From contig DEKW01000017.1 of assembly GCA_002354055.1 (NCBI GenBank), forward strand, positions 5,499 to 69,498: a stretch of DNA of 64,000 nt, written 5' to 3'. Under the pieces are notes generated by a model. The model was given only the letters and a program-made list of their open reading frames with translations. It was not told where the DNA came from and made no database searches. Origin of the DNA: Bacteroidales bacterium UBA2712. Lineage in GTDB: Bacteria > Bacteroidota > Bacteroidia > Bacteroidales > Paludibacteraceae. Within the stretch, counting starts at the first letter, position 1; every line of letters begins with the position of its first letter. Of this stretch, positions 1 through 8,587 are shown piece after piece. Made by a program: the position numbers and the translations under genes.

Positions 1-1
1 C

Positions 2-853
2 GAGTTTTGGCCGGCCTACCTGAAAGCTCTGAAGAAACGCAGCATACCGACCTATAGCATCTCGGCGATCTTCCGTCCGACACAGCGGTTCTTCCGCTGG
101 TATGGCAAAATGTCGTTAGGATTGCTCAAATGTTTCACGCATATCTTCGTGCAGGACGAGCAGTCCTTACAACTGTTAAACACGCACGGCATTCAGGATG
201 CTTCCGTAGCCGGTGACACGCGTTTTGACCGCGTAAGCAAGGTGTGCCGCTCGATCGCAGAGAAACGCGGCACGGACGGTCGGCTGCGTATCATCGAGCA
301 GTTTGTAGAAGGATGCGAGCGGGTGATCGTAGCCGGCAGTACATGGCCCAAAGACGAAGCCCTACTCGCGCAATACATGGAGCAGTACCCGGAGACAAAG
401 TTGATCTTAGTACCCCACGAGATTGACGAGGAGCACCTGCATTATATTTTTAACCTCTTCCTTGGACGGTTCGTTCGCTACACGCGTGTCACGCCCCGTA
501 CGATAATGCATGCTAACGTCCTTGTGATGGACCGGATGGGACTGCTATCCTCCATCTACGGCTTTGGTCATGCGGCGTATATTGGAGGAGGTTTCGGGGT
601 TGGTATCCACAACACCATCGAGGCAGCCGTATATGGTCTGCCGGTGCTGTTCGGACCGAACTACCATCATTTCCGCGAGGCGCAGGGACTGATTGACGCA
701 GGCGCAGCGCGGAGTATAAAGAACTATAGCGAATTGGAAGCGGCGCTTAATACCGCTCTTAACCAACATCAAGAGATAGGCGCCAAGGCGGCAGAGTATG
801 TCACCTCAGAACTTGGTGCCACAGAGAAAATATATAAGAAAATTTTTAGTTGA
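2..853 (+). CDS. waaA: 3-deoxy-D-manno-octulosonate (Kdo) transferase, C-terminal part
   Basis: The reading frame is open from the first bases of the window, so the gene starts upstream and only the last ~283 residues are visible. WaaA/KdtA adds Kdo from CMP-Kdo to lipid IVA at the inner membrane, in lipopolysaccharide core synthesis. The visible part holds the family's mid-protein segment (IFVQDEQSLQLL, then GDTRFDRV), a strand-turn AGSTWPKDE, and the C-terminal nucleotide-sugar site GGGFGVGIHNTIEA followed by GLPVLFGP. An internal ATG at 110 lies inside the conserved region and is not the start. hisS follows 26 bp downstream on the same strand. Family assignment is from motifs. Confidence 0.88.
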   Translation, partial: EFWPAYLKALKKRSIPTYSISAIFRPTQRFFRWYGKMSLGLLKCFTHIFVQDEQSLQLLNTHGIQDASVAGDTRFDRVSKVCRSIAEKRGTDGRLRIIEQFVEGCERVIVAGSTWPKDEALLAQYMEQYPETKLILVPHEIDEEHLHYIFNLFLGRFVRYTRVTPRTIMHANVLVMDRMGLLSSIYGFGHAAYIGGGFGVGIHNTIEAAVYGLPVLFGPNYHHFREAQGLIDAGAARSIKNYSELEAALNTALNQHQEIGAKAAEYVTSELGATEKIYKKIFS

Positions 854-856
854 AAG

Positions 857-877
857 ATTAGAGTTTAGAGATTAGAG
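857..877. repeat. Heptamer tandem repeat (W)TTAGAG x3
   Basis: ATTAGAG-TTTAGAG-ATTAGAG fills the 26-bp gap between waaA and the hisS start codon, occupying the place where a ribosome binding site would sit. It is one of a series of unrelated 7-bp repeats in this window. Confidence 0.8.
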
Positions 878-879
878 AT

Positions 880-2199
880 ATGGCACAGAAACCAAGCATA
901 CCCAAAGGGACACGTGACTTCGGACAAGTAGAGATGGCGCGTCGTAACTATATTTTCGACACCATCAAGAGTGTGTTTTCTTTGTACGGCTTCCAGCAAA
1001 TAGAGACGCCGGCTATGGAGAATATCGGCACACTAATGGGCAAGTACGGTGAGGAAGGCGACAAACTGCTCTTCCGCGTCCAGAACAGCGGAGAGAAAGC
1101 AGCCTTAGCGCCGGAGAAAGGACTACGATACGACCTCACTGTCCCGTTTGCGCGGTACGTGGTACAACACCGTGAGGAGATCACTTTCCCCTTCAAGCGT
1201 TTTCAGATTCAGCCCGTTTGGCGTGCAGACCGGCCGCAGAAAGGCCGTTACCGCGAGTTCTACCAATGCGATGTGGATGTCATTGGTAGCGACAGCCTGA
1301 TCGGTGAGTTGGAACTCATTCAGATTGTGGAGGAGGTCTATCGCCGCTTGGGCATCAACGTTTGCCTGCATATCAATAACCGCAAGATCCTTGCCGGCAT
1401 TGCTGAAGTCATCGGTGCTCCGGATAAGATCGTGGACATCACCGTAGCTATCGACAAACTCGATAAAATCGGTGTAGATGCCGTCAATGACGAACTCAAG
1501 GAACGCGGCCTGAGCGAGGAGCAGGTAAAGGCATTGCAGCCGATATTGAAGCAGGAGTCAGGAATCAAGAACCAAGACAAATTAGCTTCGTTGAAAGAAT
1601 TTCTGGCGTCCAGCGAGATTGGTCTCAAAGGTATCGAAGAGATGGAAGAGGTATTCGGACTGATTGAGCACGCAGGTGTGCAACTGAATATCGAACTCGA
1701 CCTCTGTCTCGCGCGCGGACTCAATTATTATACGGGTGCCATCTTCGAGGTAAAGGCACTCGATGCGCAGATCGGTTCGATTACCGGTGGCGGTCGTTAT
1801 GATAACCTGACGGGAATCTTCGGTCTGCCAGGCGTCTCCGGTGTCGGAATCTCCTTTGGTGCTGACCGCATCTATGATGTACTAACTGAGCTGGATTTGT
1901 TTCCGAAGAAACTGCTGACTACCACGCAAGTACTATTCGCAACGTTTGGCAACGAAGAATTACATTATGCACTGAGTTGGGCGAAAGAGCTACGCGCAGC
2001 CGGAATAGCGGTGGAAGTGTATCCCGAACCGACGAAGATGAAGAAGCAGATGGGCTATGCGGATGCCAAAGGTATCCCGTTTGTAGCCATCGTCGGAGGC
2101 GACGAGATGGCGCAGAACAAAGTGATGCTGAAGAACATGACCACCGGCGAGCAGCAGTTGGTTGATTTGGAGGAATTAATAAAGTTGATAAATCGATAA
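880..2199 (+). CDS. hisS: Histidyl-tRNA synthetase
   Basis: Class II aminoacyl-tRNA synthetase charging tRNA-His. It is 439 aa, close to the family's usual 420-460. The N-terminus KPSIPKGTRDFG is the typical HisRS opening. Motif 2 lies around residues 110-125 (FKRFQIQPVWRADRPQKGRY). The histidine-specific HisA loop LARGLNYYTGAIFE is near residue 280, and motif 3 GGGRYDNLTGIFG near 303. The C-terminal ~95 residues are the anticodon-binding domain. The start ATG at 880 gives a standard N-terminus. The gene is followed by a short AT-rich gap with TCGATAAA-like repeats before the DUF1599 gene. Confidence 0.97.
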   Translation: MAQKPSIPKGTRDFGQVEMARRNYIFDTIKSVFSLYGFQQIETPAMENIGTLMGKYGEEGDKLLFRVQNSGEKAALAPEKGLRYDLTVPFARYVVQHREEITFPFKRFQIQPVWRADRPQKGRYREFYQCDVDVIGSDSLIGELELIQIVEEVYRRLGINVCLHINNRKILAGIAEVIGAPDKIVDITVAIDKLDKIGVDAVNDELKERGLSEEQVKALQPILKQESGIKNQDKLASLKEFLASSEIGLKGIEEMEEVFGLIEHAGVQLNIELDLCLARGLNYYTGAIFEVKALDAQIGSITGGGRYDNLTGIFGLPGVSGVGISFGADRIYDVLTELDLFPKKLLTTTQVLFATFGNEELHYALSWAKELRAAGIAVEVYPEPTKMKKQMGYADAKGIPFVAIVGGDEMAQNKVMLKNMTTGEQQLVDLEELIKLINR

Positions 2200-2222
2200 T
2201 TCGAAATATCGATAAATCGAAA
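2187..2222. repeat. Imperfect TCGATAA/TCGAAA repeats at hisS stop
   Basis: GATAAATCGATAATTCGAAA followed by TATCGATAAATCGAAA spans the hisS stop codon and the gap to the next gene. The repeats are imperfect, with a unit of about 8 bp. They are placed like the other junction microsatellites in the window. Confidence 0.55.
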
Positions 2223-2231
2223 ACAGAAACT

Positions 2232-2768
2232 ATGGCAGATACAAACAAACAGTTTGATCAAGTGACGGCGAAATGCCGCCGGATATTTATCGACAAGATG
2301 AAGGATTACGGTCCTTCGTGGCGGATATTCCGCCTGCATGGCATCACGGATCAGTTGTATATCAAGGCCTGTAACATCCGTCAGCGTCAAGAGACCGGTG
2401 TGAGCCTTGTGGGGGACGATATAGAAGGAAACCTGCGGGCGATAGTCAACTACGGCGTCATGGCGATTATCCAGGAGCGCAACGGTTATGCCGACGCCAC
2501 AGATATGAGTAGCGAAGAAGCAACGAAGCTGTACGACAAAGTGCTGCAAGAAGCCAAAGAACTGATGATCCGCAAGAACCACGATTACGGCGAGGCATGG
2601 CGGGAGATGTCCAAAGAAGGGATTGTAGATATGATCCTCGCAAAAATCATCCGCATCAAGAATATCCTCACCAATAATGGCAAAACCATCGCTTCGGAAG
2701 GCGTGGAAGGCAATTATTTCGACATCATCAATTACGCGATATTTGATTTGATTCATTATGAAGGCTAA
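2232..2768 (+). CDS. DUF1599 protein (nucleotide-modification-associated domain family)
   Basis: 178 aa, soluble, and built from two similar halves. Residues ~8-80 contain CRRIFIDKMKDYGPSWRIFR and EGNLRAIVNYGVMAII. Residues ~105-176 contain ELMIRKNHDYGEAWREM and EGNYFDIINYAIFDLI. This duplicated K.DYG.{2,4}W ... EGN...I.NY pattern is that of DUF1599, common in Bacteroidota, where it typically sits near a DoxX/MauE gene and tpiA as here. The biochemical function is unknown to me. The C-terminal codons overlap the next gene by 11 bp, implying translational coupling. Confidence 0.8.
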   Translation: MADTNKQFDQVTAKCRRIFIDKMKDYGPSWRIFRLHGITDQLYIKACNIRQRQETGVSLVGDDIEGNLRAIVNYGVMAIIQERNGYADATDMSSEEATKLYDKVLQEAKELMIRKNHDYGEAWREMSKEGIVDMILAKIIRIKNILTNNGKTIASEGVEGNYFDIINYAIFDLIHYEG

Positions 2769-3873
2769 CATCAAACATCAAACATCAAACATCAAACATA
2801 TCGTCGGCTCTTTGAGCCGTACGATTTTGGCAATCACATTCTTGTTCTCGGGTTTCGTCAAAGCCGTAGATCCGCTGGGCACAGTATATAAGATAGAGGA
2901 CTACCTGAAGGCTTTCGGCGGGTTCTTTACGGATCTGCTGCCGTTAGCAGGAGTAGCGGCTGTGTGTCTGATTGCGGCTGAGTGGTTGTTAGGTATCTGT
3001 ATGTTTGCCAACATCCGCACCCAATGGACGAGTTGGATCAGCTTGGCGTTCTTCCTGGTGATGACGCCTCTGACGCTCTGGATCGCACTGACGAACCCTG
3101 TCAGCGACTGCGGTTGTTTCGGTGATGCGCTGGTGCTGACGAACTGGCAGACCTTCTGGAAGAATATCGTGCTGCTGAGTCTGGTGATCGTGCTGTTGGT
3201 ATGCCGCAAAGCCATCCCGCAGACCTTCAGCTGGTGGGCAGAGATAGTTATTGCCGGCATCGGAATAGGTGCGCTCATCAGCATCATGTGTTATAGTTAT
3301 AACCACCTGCCGCCGATGGATTTCCGTCCGTATAAGATCGGAAATCACATCCCTACCCTAATGGAGATTCCCGAGGACGCCGAACCGGATGTCTATGAGA
3401 CAACACTCATCTATGAGAAAGACGGCGTACAGCAGGAGTTTACGCTGGAGAACTACCCGAAATGCGACAGCACTTGGCATTTCGTAGATCAGAAATCCGT
3501 ACTGGTGAAGAAAGGTTATGAGGCGCCGATCCATGATTTCGAGATCATGACGATGGATTTTGAGGACATCACCTACGATATCTTAGAGAGCGAAGAGGCC
3601 GTGACGCTTATCGCGATGTATGACCTGAAGAAGACCGACCTCAAGCAGATCGACAAAGTGAAAGAGCTCTTGGAGAATAATCAACCATGCTACCTACTGA
3701 CAGGCTCCGGCGAAGAGGAGATTGAGAATTTCTGCATGGAGCATGGCATTGACGAGCAATCGTTCTGTACCATCGATCCCGTGACATTAAAAACAGTAGT
3801 TCGTGCCAATCCGGGTGTGGTAGTCGTACAAAATGGCACAATTATTGATAAATTCAACTTGAGAAACTACTAA
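2758..3873 (+). CDS. DoxX/MauE-like membrane protein with C-terminal thioredoxin-like domain
   Basis: 371 aa. Residues ~20-180 hold about five hydrophobic segments. The first contains FLFSGFVKAVDPLGT, typical of the Bacteroidota DoxX/MauE group. DCGCFGD near residue 120, between the third and fourth segments, is a MauE-type cysteine motif that suggests a link to quinone or thiol redox chemistry. The C-terminal ~180 residues look like a periplasmic thioredoxin-fold domain without a CxxC pair. The start at 2758 overlaps the previous gene. The first codons are encoded by a 7-bp tandem repeat, giving the low-complexity start MKANIKHQTSNIKH, so homologues probably begin nearer residue 15. The exact role is unknown. 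Confidence 0.75.
   Translation: MKANIKHQTSNIKHIVGSLSRTILAITFLFSGFVKAVDPLGTVYKIEDYLKAFGGFFTDLLPLAGVAAVCLIAAEWLLGICMFANIRTQWTSWISLAFFLVMTPLTLWIALTNPVSDCGCFGDALVLTNWQTFWKNIVLLSLVIVLLVCRKAIPQTFSWWAEIVIAGIGIGALISIMCYSYNHLPPMDFRPYKIGNHIPTLMEIPEDAEPDVYETTLIYEKDGVQQEFTLENYPKCDSTWHFVDQKSVLVKKGYEAPIHDFEIMTMDFEDITYDILESEEAVTLIAMYDLKKTDLKQIDKVKELLENNQPCYLLTGSGEEEIENFCMEHGIDEQSFCTIDPVTLKTVVRANPGVVVVQNGTIIDKFNLRNY
2768..2799. repeat. Heptamer tandem repeat ACATCAA x4.5
   Basis: Four exact copies of ACATCAA plus ACAT lie inside the 5' end of the DoxX/MauE-like gene, just after its ATG. Gain or loss of one unit would shift the reading frame. Confidence 0.92.
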
Positions 3874-3896
3874 CAAATCAAATAAATAATTAAAAA

Positions 3897-5285
3897 ATGA
3901 GGAAAATTGCTGTTGGAATAATTGCTCTATTGGTGTCGTCGATGACACTGATGGCCGAGCGAGTCAGTCGGGAGGACGCTTCGCTCGTAGCAAATAATTT
4001 CATGAATGTCGCCGTGACTTCCGTCAACGGCGTGAAGAAAGCCGCTCCTGCCAAACGGATGGTACTCAAACAAACGGCGGAAGAGACCGAGAGTCAGTAT
4101 TACGTTTACGAGAACGAGAATGGCGAAGGATGGGTTATCATCGCGGCTAACGACGCCGTATCGCCTATCTTAGCATACTCCGAGACCGGACATTTCCGCA
4201 CGGATAACATGCCGTCGAATATCCGTCATTGGATGGGCAATTATGACAAATTCATCAAACGTATTGAGACGGAAGGCGTAGAAGCCGCAGAGGAGACAAA
4301 AGCCGAGTGGAGAGCGCTGCGCAAAGGTGTTCGCAAGGCGAAAGCAGCAGTGGTAGTAGGTCCGCTGATCCAGACCAAATGGGATCAAGACGCACCATAT
4401 TACAACCTCTGCCCCGGTTATGGTACCAACAAAGCCTATACCGGTTGTGTAGCTACCGCCATGGCACAGGTGATGAAATACTGGGAATGGCCGAAGAAAG
4501 GTATCGGCAGCCATACTTATCAGCCAGTAATGGATATATATGACGATTATGGAGAATATGTAGAAACTATCATCGTATACCAAGGTAATCTCATAGCTGA
4601 TTTTGAGAATACCACCTACGATTGGGAGAACATGAAAAATAGTTATTCCGGTTTTACAACCTTGGCCCAGAGGACAGCCGTAGCTACCCTGATGTACCAT
4701 TGCGGCGTAGCGACGGAGATGATGTACGGTGGAGATGAGTATGGCGGTTCGGGTACGTACACCTTGAACTATGGCGATGAGGACGATCCTACTTGTGCGC
4801 AAAACGCACTATGGAGACATTTCGGTTATAAGAAACCAACCGGCTACATGCGCGACGGATACAAGTATGGTGGATACACCTACTATAAAAAATGGTCGGA
4901 TGCCGCATGGACTGCGATGGTGAAAGAGGAATTGGATCAACAACGACCGATTATGTACGGCGGAGCCAGTGATGAAGGTGGTCATAGTTTCATCTGTGAT
5001 GGATACGACAGCAATAATAAATTCCACTTCAACTGGGGCTGGTCAGGATGGAATGATGGTTACTATACCCTATCCAATCTCCGTCCCGGAAGCGGCGGAG
5101 CCGGTGGTGGCAGTTATGACTTTAGCGAGGATCAGGATGTGCTGATCGGTATTGAGCCTGACCGGCCTCAAGCAATAGAGACCGTTAAAAGCGACGAATC
5201 GGTACTGAAGACCATTATCAATGGTCGCGTGGTCATCGTGCGCGATAATATAATGTATGACCTAATGGGACAGAAAATTCGATAA
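3897..5285 (+). CDS. Secreted C10-family cysteine protease (streptopain/interpain-like), copy 1
   Basis: 462 aa. An N-terminal signal peptide (MRKIAVGIIALLVSSMTLMA) is followed by a C10 propeptide (residues ~20-140, with YVYENENGEGWVIIAAND) and the peptidase domain. The catalytic Cys is residue 184 in YTGCVATAMAQVM. The catalytic His is residue 363 in GGHSFICDGYD, followed by FNWGWSGWNDGYYTL. The last ~35 residues (IINGRVVIVRD...YDLMGQKIR) form a short tail seen on many exported Bacteroidales proteins; I infer it could be an export or anchoring signal. It lies 9 bp upstream of a close paralogue. C10 enzymes such as interpain A are known virulence or nutrient proteases; the substrate here is unknown. 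Confidence 0.92.
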   Translation: MRKIAVGIIALLVSSMTLMAERVSREDASLVANNFMNVAVTSVNGVKKAAPAKRMVLKQTAEETESQYYVYENENGEGWVIIAANDAVSPILAYSETGHFRTDNMPSNIRHWMGNYDKFIKRIETEGVEAAEETKAEWRALRKGVRKAKAAVVVGPLIQTKWDQDAPYYNLCPGYGTNKAYTGCVATAMAQVMKYWEWPKKGIGSHTYQPVMDIYDDYGEYVETIIVYQGNLIADFENTTYDWENMKNSYSGFTTLAQRTAVATLMYHCGVATEMMYGGDEYGGSGTYTLNYGDEDDPTCAQNALWRHFGYKKPTGYMRDGYKYGGYTYYKKWSDAAWTAMVKEELDQQRPIMYGGASDEGGHSFICDGYDSNNKFHFNWGWSGWNDGYYTLSNLRPGSGGAGGGSYDFSEDQDVLIGIEPDRPQAIETVKSDESVLKTIINGRVVIVRDNIMYDLMGQKIR

Positions 5286-5294
5286 ACCAATATC

Positions 5295-7178
5295 ATGAAA
5301 AAATTATTTATAAGCATTTTTGCTCTGCTATTGTCAGTAAGCCTTTTCGCAGAGCGCATTACGTTAGAGGACGCAGCGACTGTGGCCAATAACTTTATGA
5401 ACGTAGCCGTGACTTCGGTCAACGGCGTGAAGAAAGCCGCTCCTGCCAAACGGATGGTTCGCAAGGCTATGAACACCACGGAGGAACCGCAGTATTATCT
5501 CTATGAGAACGAGAATGGCGAAGGATGGGTCATCATCGCGGCTAACGATGCTGTAACACCTGTCTTGGCGTACTCTGAGACCGGACATTTCCGCACGGAT
5601 AACATGCCGTCGAACATCCGTCATTGGATGGGTAAATACGACCAATTCATCAAACGTATTGAGACCGACGGCGTTCAAGCCGCAGAGGAGACTAAAGCAG
5701 AGTGGAAAGCACTGCGTAAGGGTGTTCGCAAGGCACAAGCAGCCGCAGTAGTGGGTCCGCTGATTCAGACCCAATGGGATCAGGACGCACCATATAATAA
5801 CCTTTGCCCTGGAACGGGAAGCAACAAAGCGTATACCGGTTGTGTAGCTACCGCCATGGCACAGGTGATGAACTACTGGCAATGGCCAAAGAGAGGTATC
5901 GGAAGTCATAGTTACAGACCGCGCAATCCGAATGACGAAGACCATTATTCGACCCGCTATACCTCTACCCTTTCCGCTGATTTCGGAAACACGACGTACG
6001 ATTGGGAGAACATGTTGGATAGTTATTCAGGTTCGGAAACCTCTGCCCAAAAGACAGCCGTCGCTACTTTGATGTACCATTGCGGCGTAGCCACCGAGAT
6101 GATGTACGGAAACGATGCAGACGGCGGTTCGGGTACGTACACCGGAAACTATGGTTCTTGGGAGGAAAGTGACAACGCACAAAATGCGCTATGGAAATAT
6201 TTCGGTTATAAGAAATCAACCGGCTACATGCGTGACGGATACGAGTATGGCGGACATACTTATTACGAGAGTTGGACCACCTCTAACTGGACAGCAATGG
6301 TTAAAGCCGAGCTGGATAAGCAACACCCGATCTTATACGGCGGAGCCAGTGATGGAGGTGGTCATAGTTTCATCTGCGACGGATACGACAGCAATAATAA
6401 ATTCCATTTCAACTGGGGCTGGTCCGGATGGAATGATGGTTACTTTACCCTTTCTAACCTCACTCCCGGAAGCGGCGGTGCAGGTGGCGGTGGTTATGAT
6501 TTTAGTGAAGACCAGGACGTTATTATCGGCATTGAGCCGGACAGCTCGACCTATGTAGATCCGGTAGATCCTGTAGATCCGGTTGACCCGGTAGATCCTA
6601 CTCCCGGAACAGGAGCTTTCACGCTGCTGACCAATATCAGTAATCTCGCAGCCGGCGATGAGGTTATCCTGGTTAGCACGGATAATAACGTAGCGGCGGC
6701 CACTATTACGAATGATGTATTTACCACCGAGGAAGTGAGCATCAGTGACAATACCATCACTCTCCCTTCTACCAGTAGCGTAGTTGTGATGACCGTCGGA
6801 AAGTCCGGAAGTAACTGGACCTTTACCAATAATGGTCAATTACTAAAAGCAACAGCCGTTAAGAAAGTAAGATTCGGCGCTAATACCGGTGACTCCAACT
6901 GGACTATCAGTATTAGTAGCGGTAATGCCACTATCCAGAATGGTACGGAAAGTTACGGACGATTCTTGTATAATGTCAACAATCCTCGATTCACAACATA
7001 TACGTCGAACACGTCATCAATTATGCTCCTGCCGCAACTCTATTACCGCAGACCGTCAACAACCGGTATGACGAATATCAGTGCAGGCGCAGAAGTGAAA
7101 AAGATCATTGAGAACGGACAGGTTATCATCGTCCGTGGCAATGAGAAATATAGTGTTTTCGGACAGAAGATCCAATAA
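5295..7178 (+). CDS. Secreted C10-family cysteine protease, copy 2, with extra C-terminal domain
   Basis: 627 aa. The signal peptide, propeptide and peptidase domain are nearly identical in layout to copy 1, with long stretches of identical DNA. The catalytic Cys is residue 183 (YTGCVATAMAQVM) and the catalytic His is residue 357 (GGHSFICDGYD). After the peptidase domain a VDP-repeat linker (residues ~420-435) leads into a ~150-residue Ser/Thr/Asn-rich, beta-strand-like domain (FTLLTNISNLAAGDEVILVS...), possibly for substrate or surface binding. The tail (IENGQVIIVRGNEKYSVFGQKIQ) matches that of copy 1. It is probably a tandem duplicate that gained a domain, and is probably co-transcribed with copy 1. 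Confidence 0.92.
   Translation: MKKLFISIFALLLSVSLFAERITLEDAATVANNFMNVAVTSVNGVKKAAPAKRMVRKAMNTTEEPQYYLYENENGEGWVIIAANDAVTPVLAYSETGHFRTDNMPSNIRHWMGKYDQFIKRIETDGVQAAEETKAEWKALRKGVRKAQAAAVVGPLIQTQWDQDAPYNNLCPGTGSNKAYTGCVATAMAQVMNYWQWPKRGIGSHSYRPRNPNDEDHYSTRYTSTLSADFGNTTYDWENMLDSYSGSETSAQKTAVATLMYHCGVATEMMYGNDADGGSGTYTGNYGSWEESDNAQNALWKYFGYKKSTGYMRDGYEYGGHTYYESWTTSNWTAMVKAELDKQHPILYGGASDGGGHSFICDGYDSNNKFHFNWGWSGWNDGYFTLSNLTPGSGGAGGGGYDFSEDQDVIIGIEPDSSTYVDPVDPVDPVDPVDPTPGTGAFTLLTNISNLAAGDEVILVSTDNNVAAATITNDVFTTEEVSISDNTITLPSTSSVVVMTVGKSGSNWTFTNNGQLLKATAVKKVRFGANTGDSNWTISISSGNATIQNGTESYGRFLYNVNNPRFTTYTSNTSSIMLLPQLYYRRPSTTGMTNISAGAEVKKIIENGQVIIVRGNEKYSVFGQKIQ
6553..6599 (+). repeat. 9-bp coding repeat encoding Val-Asp-Pro x5
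   Basis: Imperfect repeats of GTAGATCCG/GTTGACCCG encode a VDP linker between the protease domain and the C-terminal domain of the second C10 protease. Copy number could vary without loss of frame. Confidence 0.85.
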
Positions 7179-7218
7179 AACAAAGTCAAAAGGCATATTA
7201 AAAAAAATATATACGATT

Positions 7219-7968
7219 ATGAGAACTAAAATGGTTGCAGGTAACTGGAAAATGAACAAGAACCTGCAGGAAGGAGTAGCATTGGCTACCGAGTTAAAAG
7301 AAGCAGTAAAGAACCCCTCATGCGCCGTTGTTATCGGTACGCCGTTTATTCACTTGGCTACCGTAGCCGAGCTTCTCAAAGGCTCGCCGATCAAGGTGGC
7401 AGCAGAGAACTGCGCAGATCACGAGAAAGGTGCATACACCGGTGAGGTAAGTGCTGAGATGGTGAAATCCACCGGCGCAGAGTACGTCATCCTCGGTCAC
7501 TCCGAGCGTCGTCAGTACTACGCTGAGAGCTATGAGATGCTGGCAGAGAAAGTACGTCTGGCACTCGCTAACGGTCTGAAGGTCATCTTCTGCATCGGCG
7601 AGGTGAAAGAGGAGCGTGAGGCAGGCAAGCAGAACGAGGTAGTGAAAGCACAACTCGAGGGTTCTGTATTCGGTCTGAGCGCAGAGGAGTGGAAGAACAT
7701 CACCCTCGCTTACGAACCCGTTTGGGCTATCGGTACCGGTCTGACCGCTACTCCGGCTCAGGCAGAGGAGATTCACGCATATATCCGCTCCCTCGTAGCC
7801 GAGAAATACGGCAAAGAGGCAGCAGAGGACACTACCATCCTCTACGGCGGCAGCTGCAACGAGAAGAACGCAGCTGAGCTCTTCGCTTGCCCGGATATCG
7901 ACGGTGGTCTGATTGGTGGCGCTGCCCTCGTAGCAGAGAAATTCCTGGCAATCATCGCAGCACGCTAA
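7219..7968 (+). CDS. tpiA: Triosephosphate isomerase
   Basis: Interconverts dihydroxyacetone phosphate and glyceraldehyde 3-phosphate in glycolysis. The ATG at 7219 gives the canonical start MRTKMVAGNWKMNKN and 249 aa, the standard length. The frame is open upstream to 7108, but that stretch overlaps the preceding gene and is not conserved. Substrate Lys is in GNWKMN, the electrophilic His in ILGHSERRQ (about residue 95), and the catalytic Glu in AYEPVWAIGTG (about residue 167). The phosphate-binding GGSCN and GGLIGGAAL loops are near the C-terminus. A perfect 6-bp-stem hairpin starts right after its stop codon. Confidence 0.97.
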   Translation: MRTKMVAGNWKMNKNLQEGVALATELKEAVKNPSCAVVIGTPFIHLATVAELLKGSPIKVAAENCADHEKGAYTGEVSAEMVKSTGAEYVILGHSERRQYYAESYEMLAEKVRLALANGLKVIFCIGEVKEEREAGKQNEVVKAQLEGSVFGLSAEEWKNITLAYEPVWAIGTGLTATPAQAEEIHAYIRSLVAEKYGKEAAEDTTILYGGSCNEKNAAELFACPDIDGGLIGGAALVAEKFLAIIAAR

Positions 7969-7983
7969 CCGGTTTAGAACCGG
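7969..7983 (+). other. Hairpin immediately after tpiA stop
   Basis: CCGGTT-TAG-AACCGG is a perfect inverted repeat with a 3-nt loop, starting at the base after the TAA of tpiA and ending 21 bp before the next start codon. There is no T-run, so a classic Rho-independent terminator is unlikely. It may protect the transcript end or be a processing site (inference). Confidence 0.6.
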
Positions 7984-8004
7984 AGCAAGCCAACCATTCG
8001 GACT

Positions 8005-8529
8005 ATGGGACTTATTAAGACCATCAATAGAAACGGCGAGATCCTCACCCCGCGCATTGCTGACGACGTGTTCATGGCGGAGAACGCCACGGTTGTCGGC
8101 GATGTGACGGTGGGAGAAGGATCGAGCCTGTGGTTCAACTCCGTGCTGCGCGGCGATGTGAATACCATCACGATTGGGAAGCATTGCAACATCCAGGACG
8201 GCGCGGTGCTCCACACGCTCTACAAGAAATCAACGATCACCCTTGGCGATTACGTGTCTGTCGGGCATAACGTCACTATCCACGGCGCCGACGTAGATGA
8301 CTACGCGTTGATTGGTATGGGGGCTACCCTACTCGACGGAGCCCATGTAGGCGAAGGAGCGATTGTAGCCGCCGGAGCGCTGGTACTCAAGGGAACGCAG
8401 ATTGGCCCTCACGAGATTTGGGGCGGTGTGCCGGCGAAGTTCATTAAGAAAGCCGACCCTGCGCAAACGGAAGAAATCAACAAAACGATTGCCAACAACT
8501 ACGCCATGTACGCAAGTTGGTATAAATAG
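8005..8529 (+). CDS. Gamma-carbonic anhydrase-like hexapeptide-repeat protein
   Basis: 174 aa left-handed beta-helix protein of the YrdA/PaaY/Cam family. The regular hexapeptide pattern runs from residue ~25 to 130 (FMAENATVVGDVTVGEGSSLWF and on). The three zinc-ligand histidines expected of the family are in place (DGAVLHTL and VGHNVTIHG). The Arg/Asp pair of the Cam family is in LRGDVNTI. Many members have only weak or no carbonic anhydrase activity, so the reaction is not certain. It lies between tpiA and pyrH on the same strand. Confidence 0.88.
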   Translation: MGLIKTINRNGEILTPRIADDVFMAENATVVGDVTVGEGSSLWFNSVLRGDVNTITIGKHCNIQDGAVLHTLYKKSTITLGDYVSVGHNVTIHGADVDDYALIGMGATLLDGAHVGEGAIVAAGALVLKGTQIGPHEIWGGVPAKFIKKADPAQTEEINKTIANNYAMYASWYK

Positions 8530-8532
8530 ACC

Positions 8533-8566
8533 GCTTCGCTAAAAGAGTAAAGACCGCAGCGAAGCT
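8533..8566 (+). other. Hairpin after the gamma-CA gene
   Basis: GCTTCGCT at the start pairs with AGCGAAGC at the end, across a loop that includes TAAAGACCGC. It lies 3 bp after the stop of the upstream gene and before pyrH. TAAAAGA units follow directly. Confidence 0.5.
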
Positions 8567-8587
8567 GCTAAAAGATAAAAGACAATT

